Shown in pieces: positions 46,627 through 55,885 of a DNA stretch of 64,000 bases (position 1 is the first letter of the stretch; each line of letters begins with the position of its first letter). The translations under genes were made by a program, and so were the position numbers. The notes under the pieces were generated by a model that saw only the letters and a list, made by a program, of their open reading frames with translations, made no database searches and was not told the DNA's origin. Origin of the DNA: Halanaerobiales bacterium (GTDB lineage Bacteria; Bacillota; Halanaerobiia; Halanaerobiales; DTU029); NCBI GenBank assembly GCA_022360715.1, contig JAKSCG010000010.1, forward strand, positions 1 through 64,000. The letters run 5' to 3'.

Positions 46627-48431
46627 CCAATATTATTCAGTTGCCCCCGGAAGTTGCTAACCAGATTTCAGCCGGTGAGGTAGTAGAAAGACCGGCTTCA
46701 GTTGTTAAAGAATTAGTCGAAAACTCGATCGATGCCGGCAGTAGCAAAATCTTGATCGAGGTTGAAAATGGCGGTCGAGATCGAATCAGAGTTAAAGACA
46801 ATGGTTGTGGTATTATAGCCGAAGAGATGGAGCTGGCTTTTTCCCGTTATGCTACCAGTAAAATAAAAAACATTAATGACCTATATTCAATCAAAACCCT
46901 GGGCTTTAGAGGAGAAGCCCTGGCCAGTATCTCTTCAGTCAGTCACCTGGAAATAAGTTCTCGCTCAAACCAGGATTTGAAGGGAAGATACCTAAAACTA
47001 ACCGACAACAAAGTGCTTAATGAAAAACCAATTGGCATCCCGGTCGGAACAGATATAGTAGTTAAGGACCTTTTTTACAATACTCCCGCTCGGTATAAAT
47101 ACTTAAAGACAACTAATACTGAATTCGGCCAAATTAGCAGCGTAGTTAATAAGGAGGCACTGGCTTATCCTCAGATCCAATTTACTCTTAACCATGACGG
47201 CAAGCAGGTTTTACAAACACCCGGTACCGGCAAGTTAGCTGATACCATTTTTGCGATCTATGGTCAAGGTTTGGTTGAACAGCTTCTGTCGCTGGAATTT
47301 GAAGATAGATATATTCATTTATCCGGCTACATTGCCCGGGCTGATTATTATCGCTCGTCACGGATCTATCAGCTTTTTTTCGTTAATCAGCGTTGTGTTA
47401 ATAACCCGGTTCTTAATCGAGGAACTGAAGCTGGATACAGGGGATTACTTCCACCCGGCCGTTTTCCGGTAGTATTTATTAACCTGAAACTGAATCAAAT
47501 CCTGGTAGATGTAAATGTCCACCCAACCAAACGGGAAGTAAAGTTTAGCCGGGATGAAATAATTAAAGACGTAATGACCAAGGGAATACGTTCAACCCTT
47601 AGTACGACCGATAACTCGCCCCGCTTAGTGCCCAAAAGCACGACCAGAACCGTCCCTGTTAAAGAAAATTTACAGCAAGGGAAATTGATTTTTAACCAGC
47701 CGGAAAGGATTAAGGAAAAAGGCCTGGCCCGGGAAACATATCTGTCGCCACCACCAGAAAACATACCGGCCCAGGAAGAAATAAAGAACGAAAAGCCAGT
47801 TGGAGAAAGAAATGATTATAAAAAAATTGAGCAAGCAGAGGCTAAGACAACTCCGTCCGTCCAAAAAATACTGGGCCAGATTATGAATAATACTTATATT
47901 ATCGCTGAAGCAACAGACGGACTTTATATTATTGACCAACATAATGCCCATGAACAAATTCTTTATGAAAGTTATTACCACAAATATAAAAATAAACGGG
48001 TTATTTCCCAGCCATTATTAATTCCGATCACGATTGAATTAACTCTACCGGAAAAGGAATTGATTAATAAATACCAGGCTGAACTAAATCAACTGGGCAT
48101 TAAGTTGGAGAATTTTGGCGGAAGCAGCATTATTATTCAGGAAGTACCGGTAATAATGAAGAAAAGACCCAGTAAGCAGGTGATTGAGGAATTGCTCGAT
48201 AACCTGCTGGAACAGGGTAAGACTTTGAACCAGGCGGAGATTATCAAAGAAATGATTACCTTTATGTCCTGTCGTTCCGCTATTAAGGCCGGTAAAGAGT
48301 TAGAACAACAAGAGATAAGAAAACTGGTCGATGACCTTTTTAAATCGGCCAATCCTTTCCGCTGCCCCCACGGCCGACCAATAATTGTCCATTTAACTGG
48401 GGACGATATTAATAAAGGACTGGGTAGATAA
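46623..48431 (+). CDS. mutL: DNA mismatch repair protein MutL
   Basis: GHKL ATPase partner of MutS, 602 residues: N-terminal motifs VVKELVENSIDAG, DNGCGI and TLGFRGEALASI; C-terminal dimer domain with the endonuclease-type motif DQHNAHEQILYE, where the usual sequence is DQHAAHER, and CPHGRP near the end. Thus the nicking endonuclease is probably active, as expected without MutH. It starts in the stop of mutS. Confidence 0.97.
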   Translation: MTNIIQLPPEVANQISAGEVVERPASVVKELVENSIDAGSSKILIEVENGGRDRIRVKDNGCGIIAEEMELAFSRYATSKIKNINDLYSIKTLGFRGEALASISSVSHLEISSRSNQDLKGRYLKLTDNKVLNEKPIGIPVGTDIVVKDLFYNTPARYKYLKTTNTEFGQISSVVNKEALAYPQIQFTLNHDGKQVLQTPGTGKLADTIFAIYGQGLVEQLLSLEFEDRYIHLSGYIARADYYRSSRIYQLFFVNQRCVNNPVLNRGTEAGYRGLLPPGRFPVVFINLKLNQILVDVNVHPTKREVKFSRDEIIKDVMTKGIRSTLSTTDNSPRLVPKSTTRTVPVKENLQQGKLIFNQPERIKEKGLARETYLSPPPENIPAQEEIKNEKPVGERNDYKKIEQAEAKTTPSVQKILGQIMNNTYIIAEATDGLYIIDQHNAHEQILYESYYHKYKNKRVISQPLLIPITIELTLPEKELINKYQAELNQLGIKLENFGGSSIIIQEVPVIMKKRPSKQVIEELLDNLLEQGKTLNQAEIIKEMITFMSCRSAIKAGKELEQQEIRKLVDDLFKSANPFRCPHGRPIIVHLTGDDINKGLGR

Positions 48432-48444
48432 GGAGTGAGTTTTT

Positions 48445-49395
48445 TTGCAGCAAAAATACCCACTATTGGTAATACTGGGCCCTACAGCAGTAGGTAAGAC
48501 CCAATTTTCGCTTGAAATAGCCGGACTTCTGAACGGTGAAATTATTTCGGCTGATTCCATGCAAATTTATCAAGGAATGGATATCGGTACTGGCAAAGTA
48601 ACTGTGCAGGAACGGCAACAAGTTAAACACCACTTGATCGATATTATTGATCCGGCTACAGAGTTTTCAGTCGCTGAATTTCAGGAAAGAGTAGATCTAA
48701 TCATACCGAAAATTATTTCGCAAAATAAAGTTCCCTTACTGGTCGGTGGCACCGGTCTCTATATTAAGGCCGTTTTAGAGGGATTCCTTTTTCCGGAAAT
48801 GAAAAAGGATGAGCAGCTCAGGGATATTTTACAGCAGGAAGCAATAAAGTATGGCAATGTTTATCTTCATCAAAAACTACGTGAGGTCGATCCGGAATTG
48901 GCTCAACAACTCCATCCCAATGATCAGAGAAGGATTATTCGAGGAATTGAAGTTTATCAACTAACCGGCAATAAGCTTAGTGTTCTCAAAAAATTACAGC
49001 AAAAAGTACCGGCTCGTTACCAGGCCTTAAAAATAGGATTGACCAGAGAGCGGGAGGAGCTCTACCAAAGAATTAACCAGCGAGTTGATCTGATGATTGA
49101 ACATGGGTTGTTGAGTGAAGTGAAAAAACTCCTTAACGCAGGCTATAGCATAAGTTCAACCGCCCTGCAGGGTCTGGGATATAAAGAGATTATTGCTTAT
49201 TTTAACGGTGAATATGACCTAAATGAAGCAATCCGCATCCTGAAGAGAGATACCCGTCATTATGCTAAACGACAATTAACCTGGTTTAAACAACAAAATG
49301 ATATCCACTGGTTTAATCTCTCACAGCTTTCAATGCCTTGCCTCCTCGATAAAACAATCAAGCTTATCAATAAATATAAACTAATCCGGAGTTAA
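48445..49395 (+). CDS. miaA: tRNA dimethylallyltransferase MiaA
   Basis: Transfers a dimethylallyl group to A37 of tRNAs reading UNN codons; 316 residues with P-loop GPTAVGKT, ISADSMQIYQGMDIGTGK and the VGGTGLYIKA segment. TTG follows AAGGAGTGAG. It is the last gene before a terminator whose loop contains its stop codon. hfq is 2.5 kb on, with four genes between. Confidence 0.97.
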   Translation: MQQKYPLLVILGPTAVGKTQFSLEIAGLLNGEIISADSMQIYQGMDIGTGKVTVQERQQVKHHLIDIIDPATEFSVAEFQERVDLIIPKIISQNKVPLLVGGTGLYIKAVLEGFLFPEMKKDEQLRDILQQEAIKYGNVYLHQKLREVDPELAQQLHPNDQRRIIRGIEVYQLTGNKLSVLKKLQQKVPARYQALKIGLTREREELYQRINQRVDLMIEHGLLSEVKKLLNAGYSISSTALQGLGYKEIIAYFNGEYDLNEAIRILKRDTRHYAKRQLTWFKQQNDIHWFNLSQLSMPCLLDKTIKLINKYKLIRS

Positions 49396-49409
49396 ACCTC
49401 CGGATTTTT
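49384..49409 (+). terminator. Terminator overlapping the miaA stop
   Basis: 8-bp stem ATCCGGAG/CTCCGGAT with TTAAAC loop, then TTTT; the miaA stop TAA is in the loop. Confidence 0.88.
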
Positions 49410-49476
49410 CACATCTTACCCTAGTTGCTCATATTATATAGATGTAGTTTTAACCTGAAGCAGGGGTGATTTTTTT

Positions 49477-50487
49477 ATGATTAAAAAACACCAGAATCAG
49501 CAAAAAAATGAGCTGGATATTATAGAACGTTTTAAACGAGGAGAAATAAGAATTACCGAAGCCTTTAACCTCTTAATGGGACTTGAGCAAGCAGATAGCA
49601 AGTCCAAAGCAGCAGCCCCATCTATTGGTAATCCAAGCAAAGGGAAAGATGCTACGGAGCAAAACATACTGGAGGAATTACTAATTGAAATGGATCGATT
49701 AGTCGGCCTACAGGAAGTCAAGTCTTTGATCAAGGAATTTATTGCCTTTTTACAGATCCAAAAAATTAGAAGGGATTATAATCTGAAAACACAGCCGGTA
49801 GTAATGCATATGATCTTTAAGGGTAACCCCGGAACCGGCAAAACAACAATGGCCCGAATTACTGGCAAGATATTTAAAGAACTGGGTTTTTTAAAAAACG
49901 GTGAATTAACAGAGGTTGAAAGGGCCGACCTGGTGGGGGAATATATCGGTCATACCGCCCAAAAAACCCGTAAAATTATCCACCGGGCAATGGGTGGAGT
50001 CCTTTTTGTTGATGAGGCCTATTCCTTGGCCCGAGGAGGTGAAAAGGATTTTGGTAAAGAAGCCATTGATACTATGGTAAAAGCGATGGAAGATCATAAG
50101 GATGAACTGGTAATCATCCTGGCCGGCTATCGAGACGAAATGGATTACTTCCTGGAAAGTAATCCCGGTTTACGCTCACGATTTGCGATTAAATTAGATT
50201 TTCCTAATTATTCGATTGATCAGTTAGTTGAAATAGCAGAAATGATGTATCAGGATCGGGAATATCTACTAGATAAAGAGAGTAAACATTATATATATCG
50301 GGTATTGACTTATCTCCTGAATACGGAGGGCAGTAATAACGGAAATGCCCGAACAGTACGCAATCTGGTTGAGCGTTCAATCAGACATCAGGCCTGGCGA
50401 TTGGTAAACAGTAAAGCTTATAATCATAAAAATCTATTAACAATTACAAAAGAAGACCTGGCCCGGGAGGTTATTTCATATGAATGA
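49477..50487 (+). CDS. spoVK: Stage V sporulation protein K (CbxX/CfqX AAA ATPase)
   Basis: 336 residues: a variable N-terminus (1-60) and a CbxX-type AAA domain with Walker A GNPGTGKT (116-123), Walker B GVLFVDEAYSLA, sensor ILAGYRDEMD and arginine finger region NPGLRSRF. In Bacillus SpoVK is made in the mother cell and is needed for spore maturation. ATG follows AGGGGTGA. It overlaps the GTPase gene by 8 bp. Confidence 0.93.
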   Translation: MIKKHQNQQKNELDIIERFKRGEIRITEAFNLLMGLEQADSKSKAAAPSIGNPSKGKDATEQNILEELLIEMDRLVGLQEVKSLIKEFIAFLQIQKIRRDYNLKTQPVVMHMIFKGNPGTGKTTMARITGKIFKELGFLKNGELTEVERADLVGEYIGHTAQKTRKIIHRAMGGVLFVDEAYSLARGGEKDFGKEAIDTMVKAMEDHKDELVIILAGYRDEMDYFLESNPGLRSRFAIKLDFPNYSIDQLVEIAEMMYQDREYLLDKESKHYIYRVLTYLLNTEGSNNGNARTVRNLVERSIRHQAWRLVNSKAYNHKNLLTITKEDLAREVISYE

Positions 50488-51106
50488 TTGTCTGGTAACA
50501 GGGATGACCAATGTAGGTAAAACCTGCTTTGTGATCAATTTTGCCGAATATATGGGACTTAAGGAATTAAAATTCCACCTCCGACAATTAGCCGGTTACA
50601 CATCTGTTCGCAGTTACTCCCCGGGGGAGGCCCGTACTGAATTGATCTCGGCCGACAGTAACTATACCCGACAGGTACAATCGATCAAACTGGAAGTCCC
50701 CGCCGGCAAAGTAATCAAACAACTAGAAATAATTGATAGCTGTGGCCTCAGTGACGGGATCCACCCCGATTCGGAAATCCGTCTGGCCATGGCTAAAACC
50801 CTCCGCCTGATCAGAAATAGTAATTTAATCTTTCATATCATCGATCTCGCTACTCTTAAGCTAAGTAATAATCGCCGCAGCAAAGAAGCAAATAAGATCC
50901 TCGATCCGATCGATCAAATGATTATGGAATATGCCTCACTGGAAAAAGATTATGTAATTCTGGCCAATAAAATTGATTTAAAAAAAGCCCGGACAAATCT
51001 CAAAGTATTTCAAAAATATTTTGCCAAACACCATATTATCCCGATATCCGCCCTTTATCAGCAGGGCTTTCAGGAAGTAAAAAAACTGGTGTTAAACTAT
51101 GCTTAA
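50480..51106 (+). CDS. Small GTPase in the spoVK operon
   Basis: 208 residues, a TRAFAC-type GTP-binding domain: G1 GMTNVGKT (8-15), G3 DSCG, G4 NKID. The switch-I region and family are not those of Era, EngB or HflX as far as I can see. It overlaps spoVK upstream and a membrane gene downstream by 8 bp each, so it is translated with them. It may act in spore envelope formation with SpoVK; this is inference from position. Confidence 0.85.
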   Translation: MNDCLVTGMTNVGKTCFVINFAEYMGLKELKFHLRQLAGYTSVRSYSPGEARTELISADSNYTRQVQSIKLEVPAGKVIKQLEIIDSCGLSDGIHPDSEIRLAMAKTLRLIRNSNLIFHIIDLATLKLSNNRRSKEANKILDPIDQMIMEYASLEKDYVILANKIDLKKARTNLKVFQKYFAKHHIIPISALYQQGFQEVKKLVLNYA

Positions 51107-51680
51107 ACGTCTTTTGGGATTACTTTTGGTTGGTTTAGCAATTAAACTGATGGATGATTTTCTTGATCAGGAAAAAGATAAAGCAAATGGTCAATATAAT
51201 TTATACCATATGCTGGGGAAAAGCATCTTACCCTATTCGTTAGTTATATTCAGTTTTGGCTTATATTTAAATCTTGCCGAAGGGATTAGTTTTTTTGCGG
51301 CAAGTTATCTGCTCGGAATGGCTCATGATTATCATTTAAGATTACCTAGCGGTTTACTTGCCTGGCAAGAAGGATTAATTGTTTTTATGTTCAGTACGTA
51401 TCTTACTGATCTCAAAAATTCTCTATCAGCCCTATTGCTTATCCTGCTATTACAATTTATTGATGACTTGATTGATTTTAAAAAAGACAGTCAATATTTC
51501 CAAGCAAATCTGTTTAAAAAATTGGGTTTTTTTAATTCAGTGCTTATTATGTTGGCACTAACCATAGTTGCCATTATTTTCTATCCGGTAAAATTTATTT
51601 ATTTTATCACTGCAATCATACTCCTTTATTTGTCTTTCGAGATCTTAAAAATAAAAAATCGAGATGAGCACTTATGCTAA
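51099..51680 (+). CDS. Small UbiA-like membrane protein with two DDxxDxxxD motifs
   Basis: 193 residues with about six membrane helices. Two identical-type acidic motifs lie 103 residues apart: D19-D20-x-x-D23-x-x-x-D27 and D122-D123-x-x-D126-x-x-x-D130. In the UbiA prenyltransferase superfamily two such motifs bind Mg-diphosphate, but those proteins have about nine helices and 280 residues. This may be a minimal form, or a protein that converged on the motif. It overlaps the GTPase gene by 8 bp; ribosome site weak. Confidence 0.75.
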   Translation: MLKRLLGLLLVGLAIKLMDDFLDQEKDKANGQYNLYHMLGKSILPYSLVIFSFGLYLNLAEGISFFAASYLLGMAHDYHLRLPSGLLAWQEGLIVFMFSTYLTDLKNSLSALLLILLLQFIDDLIDFKKDSQYFQANLFKKLGFFNSVLIMLALTIVAIIFYPVKFIYFITAIILLYLSFEILKIKNRDEHLC

Positions 51681-51847
51681 TTTCAATTATTCTGGGAGTC
51701 TTAATTGGTCTTTTTATTGGCTACAATTATGGTTATAATAAAGGATATAAAAAGGGGGTAAAAAATGGATTAGCCGAATCACCTTTGATTATTATGGAAA
51801 AAAGTCTTAACAAAGGGTATTGTCAAATCTGCTCTGGAAAAAAGTAA
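51674..51847 (+). CDS. 57-aa membrane protein with a CxxC tail
   Basis: MLISIILGVLIGLFIGYNYG starts with one membrane helix (2-18); a basic GYNKGYKKGVKNG linker follows and the tail has YCQICSGKK, a CxxC that could bind metal or be redox-active. It overlaps the preceding gene by 7 bp and is the last of the spoVK run. No family recognised. Confidence 0.6.
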   Translation: MLISIILGVLIGLFIGYNYGYNKGYKKGVKNGLAESPLIIMEKSLNKGYCQICSGKK

Positions 51848-51942
51848 CTAAAATTAACTATTAACAAAAAGTACATATTTCAAGCAGGATTTTTCAACAA
51901 GCTGTAGAAGTAGAATATAATAGTTTAAAGGAGGGTATCATT

Positions 51943-52182
51943 ATGAGACAACAGATTAATCTACAAGATAATTTATTGAATACAGTCAGGAAAAAGAAAA
52001 TGCCGGTTACAATCTTCCTGGTTAATGGTTATCAACTCAATGGTTTAGTTGCAGGATTTGATAATTTCACCATTGTCCTTTTTACTGAAGGAAAGAATCA
52101 AATGGTTTACAAACATGCCATCTCTACAATAATACCACATAAAAATATTGATGATATATTTAATAGCACAAAAGAGGCTTAA
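51943..52182 (+). CDS. hfq: RNA chaperone Hfq
   Basis: 79 residues with Sm1 ([22 protein letters not shown]) and Sm2 ([12 protein letters not shown]) in the normal order. Hfq hexamers bind small RNAs and mRNAs. ATG follows AAAGGAGGG; dapF follows after 3 bp. miaA-hfq clustering is widespread. Confidence 0.97.
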   Translation: MRQQINLQDNLLNTVRKKKMPVTIFLVNGYQLNGLVAGFDNFTIVLFTEGKNQMVYKHAISTIIPHKNIDDIFNSTKEA

Positions 52183-52185
52183 AAT

Positions 52186-53037
52186 ATGAGGGTTAGTTTT
52201 ACAAAGATGCATGGTATCGGCAATGACTTTATTTTAATCAATGGTTTTATCTACAATTTAAATAACTTAAGCAATTTATCAAAAAAGATTTGTGACCGCC
52301 ATTTTGGAATTGGAGGAGATGGTTTAATCATTGCGCTACCACCTGAAGATCGAAAAAACGATTTTCAAATGAAGATCTTTAACTCCGACGGAAGTGAAGC
52401 TGAAATGTGCGGCAACGGGATTCGTTGTTTTGCCCGTTTTCTACAGAACGAAGGTTTAACTAAAAAAAATAAGTTAAAAATTGAAACCCTGGCCGGAATT
52501 ATTACACCTGAAAAAATAAGAACAGAGGCTCGGCACAATCAAATTAGAGTGAATATGGGCCAACCCCGCTTTAAACCTAACCAAATACCTTTTGAAACAG
52601 AAGAAAAAATAGATTATGTACAGGAGTATCCTCTAACAGTAGAAGATGAAACTTTTGCCATCAGCTGTGTATCAATGGGGAATCCACACGCAATTGTTTT
52701 TACTGATAATGTTGAACAATATCCCCTGGAAAAATGGGGTAGAGCAATTGAGAATCATCCCTTATTCCCGGCTAAAACCAATGTTGAATTCATTCAAATT
52801 ATTAATAAAAAAGAAATTATCATGAAGGTCTGGGAAAGGGGTTCGGGGATAACGCTGGCTTGTGGAACGGGAGCAGCTGCTTCGGTTGTTGCGGGTATAT
52901 GCAATAATTTATTGGATAATGAAGTGTTGGTCCACCTGCCCGGTGGTGACCTGATCATTGAGTGGTATCAAGAAGATGTATTTATGATCGGACCAGCTGA
53001 AACAGTATTTTATGGAGAATTTGAAGTAGAGGAGTGA
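52186..53037 (+). CDS. dapF: Diaminopimelate epimerase
   Basis: Converts LL- to meso-diaminopimelate for lysine and peptidoglycan. 283 residues with the two catalytic cysteines, C75 (EMCGNGIRC) and C226 (TLACGTGAAA), and the N-terminal KMHGIGNDF. With dapL next it completes the short aminotransferase route. Its stop TGA lies in the ribosome-site region of dapL. Confidence 0.97.
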   Translation: MRVSFTKMHGIGNDFILINGFIYNLNNLSNLSKKICDRHFGIGGDGLIIALPPEDRKNDFQMKIFNSDGSEAEMCGNGIRCFARFLQNEGLTKKNKLKIETLAGIITPEKIRTEARHNQIRVNMGQPRFKPNQIPFETEEKIDYVQEYPLTVEDETFAISCVSMGNPHAIVFTDNVEQYPLEKWGRAIENHPLFPAKTNVEFIQIINKKEIIMKVWERGSGITLACGTGAAASVVAGICNNLLDNEVLVHLPGGDLIIEWYQEDVFMIGPAETVFYGEFEVEE

Positions 53038-53042
53038 TTAGA

Positions 53043-54212
53043 TTGGAAAATGCAGACCGAATTAAAAATTTACCACCATATTTATTTGCAGAAATTGATA
53101 AGATGATTAGTAAAGCCAAAGAAAAAGGGGTAGATGTAATTAGTTTTGGGATCGGCGATCCTGATCAACCGACCCATCAAAACATAGTCAATAAAATGAT
53201 TGAGGCTGTTCAGAGACCATCAACCCATAGTTACCCATCTTACCAAGGTTTATTTGAGTATCGTAAAGCCATAGCAGATTGGTATCGAAAAAAATATCAA
53301 GTAGAGCTTAATCCTGACCAAGAGGTTGTCTCGTTAATCGGTTCTAAAGAGGGAATAGCTCACCTTCCCTTTTGCTATATTAACCCTGGTGATAAAGCAC
53401 TCATACCTGATCCGGGTTATCCGGTTTATAAAACTTCAATCCTGTTAGCCGGGGGAGAAGCAGTGACAGTACCCCTCCTGGCCGATAATAATTTTCTACC
53501 GAACCTGGATAAAATTGATCCCGCTATAGCCCGAGAAGCTAAATTATTCTTTGTTAATTATCCCAATAATCCTACCGGCGCAGTTGCTGGTGATGAGTTT
53601 TACAAAGAATTAATAGATTTTGCACGACAATATCAAATTATAATTGCTCATGATTCTGCTTATAGTGAAATTGGTCTTGATGGTTATGATCCACCTAGTT
53701 TTATGCAATATCCTGGTGCCAAGGAGGTTGGTATTGAATTTAATTCCCTCTCTAAACCATTTAACATGACTGGTTGGAGAATTGGTTGGGCCGTAGGAAA
53801 TGAAGATGTAATTGAATCCTTAGGTAGAATTAAAACCAATATAGATTCAGGTATATTTGAGGCGGTACAATATGCCGGAATAGAGGCTTTGACTAATTCT
53901 ACTAACAATATTCAACAAGTAAGGAGCTTATATACCCGCAGACGTGATTTGTTGGTTGAAGGGTTACAGCAGTTAGGCTGGACGATCAAGAAAAATAAGG
54001 CTTCTTTTTATCTCTGGGCTCAAGTTCCAGAAGGATTTACCTCAGCTGATTTCTCAAAACAAGTTTTTCAACAAACGGGAATTTTCTTTACTCCGGGGAA
54101 CGGCTATGGAAAAGAAGGAGAAGGTTATGTCCGGATTGCGTTAACTGTACCGGAAAATAGAATCATTGAAGCATTACAACGTCTCAAAGAAAGTGATATT
54201 GTTTTTAGTTAA
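53043..54212 (+). CDS. dapL: LL-diaminopimelate aminotransferase
   Basis: PLP enzyme that makes LL-diaminopimelate from tetrahydrodipicolinate in one step. 389 residues beginning MENADRIKNLPPYLFAEIDK, with GIGDPDQPTH, YPNNPTGA and the PLP lysine in SLSKPFNMTGWRIGW. The start is TTG 53043, eight bases after GAGGAG; GTG 53034 is inside dapF. The alternative, another class I aminotransferase, is less likely next to dapF. Confidence 0.95.
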   Translation: MENADRIKNLPPYLFAEIDKMISKAKEKGVDVISFGIGDPDQPTHQNIVNKMIEAVQRPSTHSYPSYQGLFEYRKAIADWYRKKYQVELNPDQEVVSLIGSKEGIAHLPFCYINPGDKALIPDPGYPVYKTSILLAGGEAVTVPLLADNNFLPNLDKIDPAIAREAKLFFVNYPNNPTGAVAGDEFYKELIDFARQYQIIIAHDSAYSEIGLDGYDPPSFMQYPGAKEVGIEFNSLSKPFNMTGWRIGWAVGNEDVIESLGRIKTNIDSGIFEAVQYAGIEALTNSTNNIQQVRSLYTRRRDLLVEGLQQLGWTIKKNKASFYLWAQVPEGFTSADFSKQVFQQTGIFFTPGNGYGKEGEGYVRIALTVPENRIIEALQRLKESDIVFS

Positions 54213-54231
54213 ATTTGCTGGAGGTGGGATT

Positions 54232-54861
54232 ATTAGAGCCGGACTTTTTTTAATTATACTAATTATCCTGTTATTAGCTTCTTTAGGCAAAACAGATCAG
54301 CTTCTTGCCAGCACCTCTCTAAATTGGTCAGAAGAAAAAGCAATAAGCCAGAAAATATTAGCTCACGATCCTGATGATATCCTGGCCAATTTTCGTCTGG
54401 CTATTGCTCTGGTTAACCTGGGCAAGATCGAAGAAGCCTACGATTTTTTCCAGCAGATCAGTGATAAAATTGATCAGCAGGAATTTAATGATGCCCTTGC
54501 TCCGACCCTAAACAGGTTAGAGCAGGAACCTGATAATTTGCGATTATTAAACTATGCTGCCTTTAGTTCTTCCATCAATAAGGAATATGACCAAGCCATT
54601 AACTATTTCCAGGAAATTCTGTTGTTAGAACCGAAAAACATCTGGATCATGAATTATATGGCCGCAACCTATCTTGAACAAGAAAAATATGAACAGGCTC
54701 GCGACACCCTAACTAAGGCATTAAAAATTAAGGACAACAAGTACTCCCACTTTGTACTAGGAATGCTCAGTTATAAAGAGGGAAATTATATTAAAGCCTT
54801 ATTGGAGTTTAGCCGTTCCGGGAACCTGCTTAGTAAAATCCTGAATAAAAGCTCCAAGTAA
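54232..54861 (+). CDS. Membrane-anchored TPR protein, probable AUU start
   Basis: About 210 residues: an N-terminal hydrophobic segment (AGLFLIILIILLLASL) and then TPR repeats (about 40-200). Function unknown; such proteins are scaffolds. GGAGG (54220-54224) is followed by ATT at 54229 (gap 4) and ATT at 54232 (gap 7), and by no ATG, GTG or TTG before the membrane helix. In-frame GTG 54193 and TTG 54199 lie within dapL without a ribosome site. I therefore prefer ATT 54232. Confidence 0.75.
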   Translation: MRAGLFLIILIILLLASLGKTDQLLASTSLNWSEEKAISQKILAHDPDDILANFRLAIALVNLGKIEEAYDFFQQISDKIDQQEFNDALAPTLNRLEQEPDNLRLLNYAAFSSSINKEYDQAINYFQEILLLEPKNIWIMNYMAATYLEQEKYEQARDTLTKALKIKDNKYSHFVLGMLSYKEGNYIKALLEFSRSGNLLSKILNKSSK

Positions 54862-54867
54862 AAGGGA

Positions 54868-54972
54868 TTAAATCTCCAGACAAGAGATTCCTTTCTCTCC
54901 CAACACGCTACCGATCAGCCCAATAGCACCAAGCTGATCCTGGTATATTACTACAGTAAATTCCCACCGAAA
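54868..54972 (-). pseudogene. Remnant of an ACT-domain protein (SerA/SdaA-like C-terminus)
   Basis: The minus strand encodes, between two stops, 34 residues containing FTVVIYQDQLGAIGLIGSVL followed by GEKGIS. This matches the beta-alpha-beta pattern of an ACT domain (compare the generic VxxxxxDxPGxIGxVGxxLGE). There is no start codon and nothing else of such a gene. The rest of 54862-55061 holds no other recognisable element. Confidence 0.45.
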
Positions 54973-55061
54973 TTAAAATCAATCCGATAATTATTTATTA
55001 AATAATCCGGTTACCGATCGGTAATTAGGGTATCTATTAAAAAAATAAAGGAGTGACCGGG

Positions 55062-55838
55062 ATGAACCTGGTAGATTATCATACCCATCCCTATAGTCAT
55101 GGAGAAATAGATTTATACACAGTCTATTCAAAAGAGTATTTAAGCAAATTTATTAGAAAAGCCGACGAAAGAGAGATCAAATATCTGGGGTTTTCTGATC
55201 ATGACTATTTACTAATTGATTTAAACATAAATAAATTAAAACAAATTATTAATACAATACCCTTTAACATTTCTATTGGTCTAGAATTCGATTTTTACCC
55301 AGGTAAAGAAGAAGAGATCCGGCAGGTTATTGAACAATATTCACTGGATTATGCGATCGGTTCCGTTCATCACATCAAAGAATGGGCTTTTGATCACCCT
55401 GATTATATTGACCATTATAAAGATAAAGATATTGATAATCTTTACACTGAATACTTTCAGTTAGTGCAACAGGCTGCCTGTTCCGGCTTATTTGATATAA
55501 TAGGTCATATTGATTTGATTAAAGTATTTGGCTACCGCCCTTCAAAAATTGATATTCTTGTTCTGATTGAACCGGTTTTAACTGAAATAAAAAAACAGGG
55601 GATGGCGATTGAAGTCAATACAAACGGACTAAACAAACCGGTTGCAGAAATGTATCCGTCTTTACCGATTTTAAAAAAAGCAATTGAATATGATATCCCG
55701 ATAACTTTTGGTTCTGATGCCCACTCTCCGGAACAAACAGGTGCGGGAATAAAAGAAGCAGCTTGTTTAGCCGGTAATTTGGGGTTGAAAAAAGTAGCTA
55801 TTTTTAAAGAAAGGACAATGAAACTAATTGATCTTTAA
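55062..55838 (+). CDS. PHP-domain phosphatase, histidinol-phosphatase (HisJ/HisK) type
   Basis: 258 residues with the PHP metal motifs: DYHTHPYSHGE (N-terminal His pair), GFSDHDY, the SVHHIKEWAFDHPDY stretch typical of the HisJ/HisK family, and GSDAHSPEQTG near the C-terminus. It should hydrolyse L-histidinol phosphate or a related sugar phosphate. No other his genes are nearby, so the substrate is not certain. ATG 55062 is eight bases after GGAG; GTG 55053 is too close. Confidence 0.88.
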   Translation: MNLVDYHTHPYSHGEIDLYTVYSKEYLSKFIRKADEREIKYLGFSDHDYLLIDLNINKLKQIINTIPFNISIGLEFDFYPGKEEEIRQVIEQYSLDYAIGSVHHIKEWAFDHPDYIDHYKDKDIDNLYTEYFQLVQQAACSGLFDIIGHIDLIKVFGYRPSKIDILVLIEPVLTEIKKQGMAIEVNTNGLNKPVAEMYPSLPILKKAIEYDIPITFGSDAHSPEQTGAGIKEAACLAGNLGLKKVAIFKERTMKLIDL

Positions 55839-55885
55839 AAAATATATTTTGATAAGAGTTAAAACTCAATAGGGAGAGGTGACAG

